Of a DNA stretch of 64,000 nt, positions 60,101 to 64,000 are shown piece by piece. The translations under genes and the position numbers were made by a program. The first letter of the stretch is position 1. Each line of letters opens with the position of its first letter. Where the stretch lies: NCBI GenBank assembly GCA_965229005.1, contig CBDDIP010000002.1, positions 1,798,001 to 1,862,000 of the forward strand, written 5' to 3'. Below the pieces are notes generated by a model. That model did not search any database. It saw only the letters and a program-made list of their open reading frames with translations, and was not told the DNA's origin. Origin of the DNA: CBDDIP01 sp965229005 (GTDB lineage: Bacteria; Actinomycetota; Acidimicrobiia; Acidimicrobiales; Ilumatobacteraceae).

Positions 60101-62614
60101 GCGCTGACTGCCGATCCATTTGCGGACGAGCTCGCCGCGAAGACCCGTGATGTGCACAAGCGCTGGGATGAGATTGCTGACCTCTTTTCCCAGCCATGGC
60201 GAGCGCGACTCGAACAGGACTTCCGGCTCTCGATCGACGACGGCCGTGGACTCGTCAGCGAGCTCGCAGGAAGTGTCGGGCAAGTGGACGAATGGTCACG
60301 CCACGCAAGCTCGCGGCAGGACCTTCTCGACATGGGCTTCGGGCCGATCGTGGAGACACTCGAAGAGCGACGTACTGCGTCGGCGGACATCGTGGGTGTT
60401 GTCGAGCGGTCGGCGTTGGAAAGGTGGATCGATTCGATCGTCGCCGGCGACGAGCGGCTACGGACGTACGCCGCGTTGGAACGCGACAGCATGGTCGAGC
60501 GGTTCCGTGATCTCGATCGACGCCAAATCGCGGGTGCCGCTGCGAAGGTCATCAACGCGTGCAGCGAACGTCGGCCGACGACGGCGGTCGGTGTTGCCGG
60601 CATCATCCGCCGCGAAGCCGAGAAGCGCAGCCGCCACATGCCGATTCGGAGACTCCTTGGAACGACGCAGGAGGTTGCGCTTTCGCTGAAGCCCTGCTTC
60701 ATGATGAGTCCGTTGTCGGTGTCGCAATTCCTGCCACCCGACATCAAGTTCGACGTCGTGATCTTCGACGAGGCATCACAGGTGCCTCCGTCGGAGGCGG
60801 CGAACTGCGTGTATCGAGGCAAGCAGTTGGTCGTCGCCGGTGACCAGAAGCAGCTGCCGCCGACTTCGTTCTTCGATCGTCTCGCAGGCGGATCCGAGGA
60901 GTACGACGAGGAACAGCCCGAGGACTTCGAGTCCGTCCTCGACGCCTGCCGCAGCAGCGGTATCCCGGCGCTGTCACTTCGCTGGCACTACCGCAGCCAG
61001 CACGAGTCGCTCATCACGTATAGCAACTATCGGTTCTACGACGGTCGTCTGTTCACGTTTCCCGGCGCCCTCGAAGCGGCTCCGGACGTTGGGGTCGAGC
61101 TCATTCGTGCCGACGGCGTCTACCGCCGAGGCGCGGGCCAGGACAACCCGATCGAGGCGGAGAAGGTGGTTGAGCGCGTCCTGTTCCATCGGCGTAACCA
61201 TCCGGACCTGACGCTTGGTGTCGTCGCTTTCTCCGGAGCACAGGAATCGGCCATCGGAGCAGCCCTCGAGCGGCACGCTCGCGAGCACCCAGAGCTGAAC
61301 GCGCTGCTGAGCACCGATCGCCTCGACGGGTTCTTCGTGAAGAACCTCGAGAACGTCCAAGGCGACGAGCGAGACATCATCATCTTCAGCATTGGCTACG
61401 GCCGGGACGAGAACGGCCGCTTCACCGAGCAGCTCGGACCGCTCGGGAAGCAGGGTGGCGAGCGTCGTCTCAACGTGGCGATCACGCGAGCGCGGCGGCG
61501 CGTCGAGGTAGTCGCCTCGATCACCTCTGCTGACTTCCCTGGAACGTCAGCGGCGCTCGGCATCCGTCATCTGCAGCGCTACCTGGACTTCGCGGATCGG
61601 GGTGCAGCCGCTCTCGCGCTCGAGGTGAGTCCGGAAGGCAGAGATACGGAGAGTCCATTCGAGGACGAAGTGATCCGCGTCATCAAGAACATGGGGTTCG
61701 AGCCCGTGCCACAGGTCGGTGTCGGCGGTTTCCGCATCGACATCGGTGTGAGGCACCCGTCATCGCCAGGCGCCTTCGTTCTCGGAGTCGAATGCGACGG
61801 CACTGCATACCACTCATCACGTGTGGCCCGCGATCGCGATCGGCTCCGCCAGGAGATCCTGGAAGGACTGGGTTGGCGACTGCACAGGATCTGGGGCCAG
61901 TCGTGGTATCGCGATCGACCGGCGCAGGAACGACGACTGCAGGATGCGATCGAGTCAGCCATTCGTGGCGAGAGCGCGCGAGTATCTCGCCCGGCCGTCG
62001 CTCCGGCGGTCATCGTCGAGATCGACGAAGTCGACTTGTCCGAGGTGCCGAGCTGGGTTGTCGACTACGAGCCGGCACTCGTGCGGCCTCGACGCGGTCA
62101 GTGGGAGGGTGAGTTCACCTCTCCAACTCGCCGGACGGAGATCGCGGACGTGATCGAGGAGATCGTGCAAGCTGAGGGGCCAGTGCATGAGGACGTCGTG
62201 CGCGAACGCGTTCGAGTGTGCTTCGGCATTGGTCGGATGGGCGTCAACATTCGGGATGCTTACGAGAAGGCCCTCACGCAGGCGTTGAAGGGGCGGCGAA
62301 TCTGGCGGCACGAGGACTTGTTCCTGTCCGCGCAGCCCGGCGATCCGATCGTGCGTTCGCCATCAGGCGATCCGGAAAGCGATCGCTCCGTCACCAAGGT
62401 GCCGGCGTCCGAACGCCGCGAGGCCATTCGCAGGTTGGCGATCGACGCGAAACGAATCGACGAGGTCGAACTCCGAACGGCGGTTGCACGGCTGTTCGGT
62501 TGGAAGCGAGTCGGGGTCGACATCCAGGCGGAGTTGGATCGCGACATCTCGATTCTTGTTCGAGACGGAGTGCTGACCAGATCGGGCGACCACTTGGCGA
62601 TGGGCGAGGGGTGA
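57149..62614 (+). CDS. Large DUF4011-type SF1 helicase with Vsr/MTES_1575-like nuclease and DUF3320 C-terminus
   Basis: This 1821-residue protein starts with a DUF4011-like domain (QNDLVNLTRRNRLLYFKHAK near residue 15). An SF1 helicase core follows, with Walker A GPPGTGKSQTITNM (304-311 and on), a long helical insertion (about 370-1130), Walker B FDVVIFDEASQVPPSEA (Asp1207), VVAGDQKQLPPTSFF, LRWHYRSQHESLI, ENVQGDERDIIIFS and LNVAITRARRR. A restriction-endonuclease-like domain has Asp1531 in RIDIGV and Glu1548/Asp1550 in GVECDGTAYHSS. The end has two winged-helix or DUF3320-like repeats. Such proteins occur in defence islands. ATG at 57149; a TTG start 69 bases upstream is possible. Confidence 0.88.
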   Translation: MLTSTQKSKLEQQLKVWQNDLVNLTRRNRLLYFKHAKTSTLELVEPEIAEIWDGLDRGNWGFHRPRLDSSGDPVESEPDELVAGNKAEPADLDRALRNLERAATQALLDTGLSVLYVTFGMLKWIDPDDGKAYETPLVLRPVSFVPRTSLQVPFRITDDENECVLNPALVIKLANDFDIELPTFEDIHDDLDGVLEAVEAAIARRSSWSVERRSVLATFTFHKEAMYRDLVENAELVLASPMIQAIGLGPEASAVADFAFEPISEDQLDANAPSEKLVSVRDADSTQRVCIVAARNGRSFVMDGPPGTGKSQTITNMIAELLFAGRSVLFVSEKAAALEVVHNRLTEAGLAEFVLELHSHKATRKEVAAELGRALETRPRSSARFTAQDETELERAREELNAYAIAVNVRREPFGRSLHDVMGRVAALQSGERGPVCGTHGRELTPKQFGEILDAAGRLSRAWGPVEHPETFLWRSLRDTETSGARQQQIGSQLGALGVALDNLRAVMESIVATTGLRSAETLEGAEHLGRLLSTIEERADRAATPPRWLSDDSIEPVIELVGTLRKEVADYVTASEVARRVGGERWADVDDAGAEEMSVALARLANDVVAIRPPSAADVGWIDRVRSAVASATQIAADIVERSNVVASSFDVAGRSVDLEVALELAELGGYAGASERPEPAWLNPVVQAALREAESVLSGLVQDYRRQRDELRDTFNESVLSLDLVGLRARFRENSGLRKLSGQYRADKRALEPHCVAARVDSDLITKLDAAIEWQGRMTQLTAAEAHHAPMLGTYYEGATATDLERIHRALWLARRALELTGGVGTGRLAEQLALGGRPDPRVIPLSSELRELCVRWSSLLAGELASLGVIVPAGLPLQDFSGWASRAGAFLDTLALRVQQACAETGRSLGVLATAELLPAAKRANDIERSLASLDRSTIELLGPSFTGRETDFDEVEKQMRWVSSVRSAAGEPMSYVVAGAALTADPFADELAAKTRDVHKRWDEIADLFSQPWRARLEQDFRLSIDDGRGLVSELAGSVGQVDEWSRHASSRQDLLDMGFGPIVETLEERRTASADIVGVVERSALERWIDSIVAGDERLRTYAALERDSMVERFRDLDRRQIAGAAAKVINACSERRPTTAVGVAGIIRREAEKRSRHMPIRRLLGTTQEVALSLKPCFMMSPLSVSQFLPPDIKFDVVIFDEASQVPPSEAANCVYRGKQLVVAGDQKQLPPTSFFDRLAGGSEEYDEEQPEDFESVLDACRSSGIPALSLRWHYRSQHESLITYSNYRFYDGRLFTFPGALEAAPDVGVELIRADGVYRRGAGQDNPIEAEKVVERVLFHRRNHPDLTLGVVAFSGAQESAIGAALERHAREHPELNALLSTDRLDGFFVKNLENVQGDERDIIIFSIGYGRDENGRFTEQLGPLGKQGGERRLNVAITRARRRVEVVASITSADFPGTSAALGIRHLQRYLDFADRGAAALALEVSPEGRDTESPFEDEVIRVIKNMGFEPVPQVGVGGFRIDIGVRHPSSPGAFVLGVECDGTAYHSSRVARDRDRLRQEILEGLGWRLHRIWGQSWYRDRPAQERRLQDAIESAIRGESARVSRPAVAPAVIVEIDEVDLSEVPSWVVDYEPALVRPRRGQWEGEFTSPTRRTEIADVIEEIVQAEGPVHEDVVRERVRVCFGIGRMGVNIRDAYEKALTQALKGRRIWRHEDLFLSAQPGDPIVRSPSGDPESDRSVTKVPASERREAIRRLAIDAKRIDEVELRTAVARLFGWKRVGVDIQAELDRDISILVRDGVLTRSGDHLAMGEG

Positions 62615-62745
62615 CGACCGGGGCGTTCGTGGCTCGCGATCGGCGAGGGGGCGGGTTCGATTGGCCGCAGTGGCGAACGGCGTAGGCTTTGACGGCGGTG
62701 CATTTCGGGCGGATGCTTCGAGGGGCGGATGAGCGAGGGAGTCGA

Positions 62746-64000
62746 GTGAGCATCACATCACCAGCTATCGCGCCTCCGCTTCCTGAGCCCGGGCAGGTGG
62801 TCGAAGTCCGAGGCTCGACATGGGCCGTCGCGAGCGTGCGGGCGCAGGGGCTACCTCGCAGTCCTGCAGACGACGCGACTTCTCATCTCTCGCACGTCGT
62901 GGACCTTCAGTCACTTGACGAAGGGCGTCGCAACGACACGTTGACGGTGGTGTGGGAGTTGGAAGTCGGCCACTCCGTGACGCCCGCTCAGGGATTGCCG
63001 GAGCGACTGCTGCCGGAGACATTCGACGACCCGGCGACTCTGGCGGGGTTCATCGATGCGATGCGTTGGGGTGCGGTCACGTCCGCGGACCCGAATCGGT
63101 ATCAGGCGCCGTTCTGGTCAGGTGTAAACGTCGAGGCGTATCAGCTCGAGCCGCTTCGCCGTGCGCTGGGGGCGCCACGTACGAACCTGCTGCTCGCGGA
63201 TGACGTTGGGCTGGGCAAGACCATCGAGGCCGGTCTCGTCATCCAAGAACTGCTGCTGCGCCACCGTGCCAGGACTGCGGTCATCGTGTGTCCGCCGAGT
63301 CTGTCGCTGAAGTGGCAAGACGAGATGCGTGACAAGTTCGGTCTCGATTTCGTCATCGTCAACAGCGAGTTGATGGCTCAAGTGCGCAGGTCGCATGGGT
63401 TGCACGCCAACCCGTTTCTGATGTTTCCGCGGGTGATCGTGTCGATGGCGTGGTTGCCCCAGGTGCGGGCTCAACGTCTGCTGCGCGATGTGTACGCGCA
63501 AGCCGGCACACCGAAGTCGGGCAAGCGGTACTCCTTCGACATCCTCGTTGTCGATGAGGCTCACCATGTGGCGCCGGCGAGTCCTCCAGCGCCGGCAGGC
63601 GGTCGTGGATACGCAGTTGACACGCAACGCACGGTCTCAGTTCGTCAGCTCGCTGACAAGTGCGAGCACAGACTCTTCCTCTCTGCGACACCACACAACG
63701 GACATCCGGAGTCGTTCACTGCGCTGCTCGAGATGATCGATCCCCGCCGGTTCTCACGTGGTGCGCTTCTGGACTCCAACGCGTTGAAGGACGTGACAGT
63801 CCGTCGGCTCAAACGCGACCTCGTCGGAAAGGGATTCAAGAACCGGTCGGTCCATGCGCTGACCTTCTCGCCACGGGAGGACGAGCAAGAAATGTTCGCG
63901 CTCCTCGACGAAATCGTGACCACGAGCGCCAAGCTCAACGGCACCAAGCCGAGCGGTGACATCGTCACGATGCTGCTGAAGAAGCGGTTTTTGTCCAGCC
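62746..64000 (+). CDS. drmD: SNF2-family helicase, DISARM DrmD (5' part; continues beyond the window)
   Basis: An open frame runs from GTG 62746 to the window edge without a stop, giving the first 418 residues. The N-terminus (PGQVVEVRGSTWAVASV, VVDLQSLDEGRRNDTL, AMRWGAVTSADPNRYQAPF) and helicase motifs (Walker A LLADDVGLGKTIEAGLVI, VIVCPPSLSLKWQDEM, DEAHHVAPASP, LFLSATPHNGHPESFTALLE) match DrmD, the SNF2 helicase of class 1 DISARM anti-phage systems. GAGGGAG lies 4 bases upstream. The rest of the cassette would be to the right. Confidence 0.85.
   Translation, partial: MSITSPAIAPPLPEPGQVVEVRGSTWAVASVRAQGLPRSPADDATSHLSHVVDLQSLDEGRRNDTLTVVWELEVGHSVTPAQGLPERLLPETFDDPATLAGFIDAMRWGAVTSADPNRYQAPFWSGVNVEAYQLEPLRRALGAPRTNLLLADDVGLGKTIEAGLVIQELLLRHRARTAVIVCPPSLSLKWQDEMRDKFGLDFVIVNSELMAQVRRSHGLHANPFLMFPRVIVSMAWLPQVRAQRLLRDVYAQAGTPKSGKRYSFDILVVDEAHHVAPASPPAPAGGRGYAVDTQRTVSVRQLADKCEHRLFLSATPHNGHPESFTALLEMIDPRRFSRGALLDSNALKDVTVRRLKRDLVGKGFKNRSVHALTFSPREDEQEMFALLDEIVTTSAKLNGTKPSGDIVTMLLKKRFLSS

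Noticed and set aside
62630..62700. tRNA-like GGGTTCGATT stretch
   Set aside because: No acceptor stem or cloverleaf can be folded around it; no tRNA gene was found in the window.
62729..62749. Six-codon ORF (ATG to TGA) overlapping the DrmD start
   Set aside because: It could be a coupling mini-ORF, but it has no clear own Shine-Dalgarno and I cannot separate it from chance.

Overview
The window reads as chromosomal DNA of a high-GC actinobacterium. The signs are a WhiB-family regulator, an F420 biosynthesis gene (cofC) with a deazaflavin-dependent oxidoreductase, an LmbE-type deacetylase, PIN-PhoH, a lysine/alanine/proline-rich chromatin protein beside HU, and many GTG/TTG starts. The gene set and style suggest class Acidimicrobiia (Ilumatobacter-like). 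That placement is inference from gene content; no rRNA or tRNA gene was seen to confirm it.

Layout. 0-9.8 kb: mixed housekeeping genes (SnoaL-like, WhiB, PIN-PhoH, carboxymuconolactone decarboxylase-like, HIT, DUF429, HU plus a separate KAP-repeat protein, LmbE, CofC, GpsA). 9.8-17.2 kb: a coupled pair (unknown protein plus secernin/C69-like), an FMN reductase, a 635-bp repeat-rich gap, and an F420-oxidoreductase / SelD / RNase HII / amine-oxidase run. 17.2-21.9 kb: two paralogous membrane-anchored surface proteins, each preceded by the same stem-loop. 21.9-32.3 kb: cystathionine beta-synthase and gamma-synthase/lyase, a small hydrophobic ORF with a perfect hairpin, a ferritin-like protein, a GH1 glycosidase and a complete Mrp (mnhABCDEFG) cation/proton antiporter operon. 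32.4-39 kb: an HNH nuclease with a small Zn-ribbon protein, a compact thymidylate-synthase-like protein, and MarR and ArsR/SRPBCC units with visible operators. 39-45 kb: a TIR protein, a 1343-residue four-GAF hybrid histidine kinase and a REC-nucleotidyl cyclase. 45.4-50.5 kb: an actinobacterial protein behind a structured leader, an FtsX-type permease and a metzincin-like protein.

50.5-64 kb is a defence or DNA-processing island built as two divergent transcription units. The minus-strand unit has a NERD-UvrD helicase, an HTH/nuclease-like protein, two NERD proteins and a lipoprotein. The plus-strand unit has a DEDDh exonuclease-TerB-BRCT fusion, an unknown protein, an 1821-residue DUF4011-type helicase-nuclease, and the 5' part of a SNF2 helicase I recognise as DISARM DrmD, cut by the window edge.

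Four families of dispersed or tandem intergenic repeats recur. They comprise a stem-loop with arms CCGAGTACCG, a nested palindrome with GTCACGTGAC cores, a GTTTGA/TCAAAC stem-loop tied to the surface-protein paralogs, and a 62-69 bp tandem repeat.
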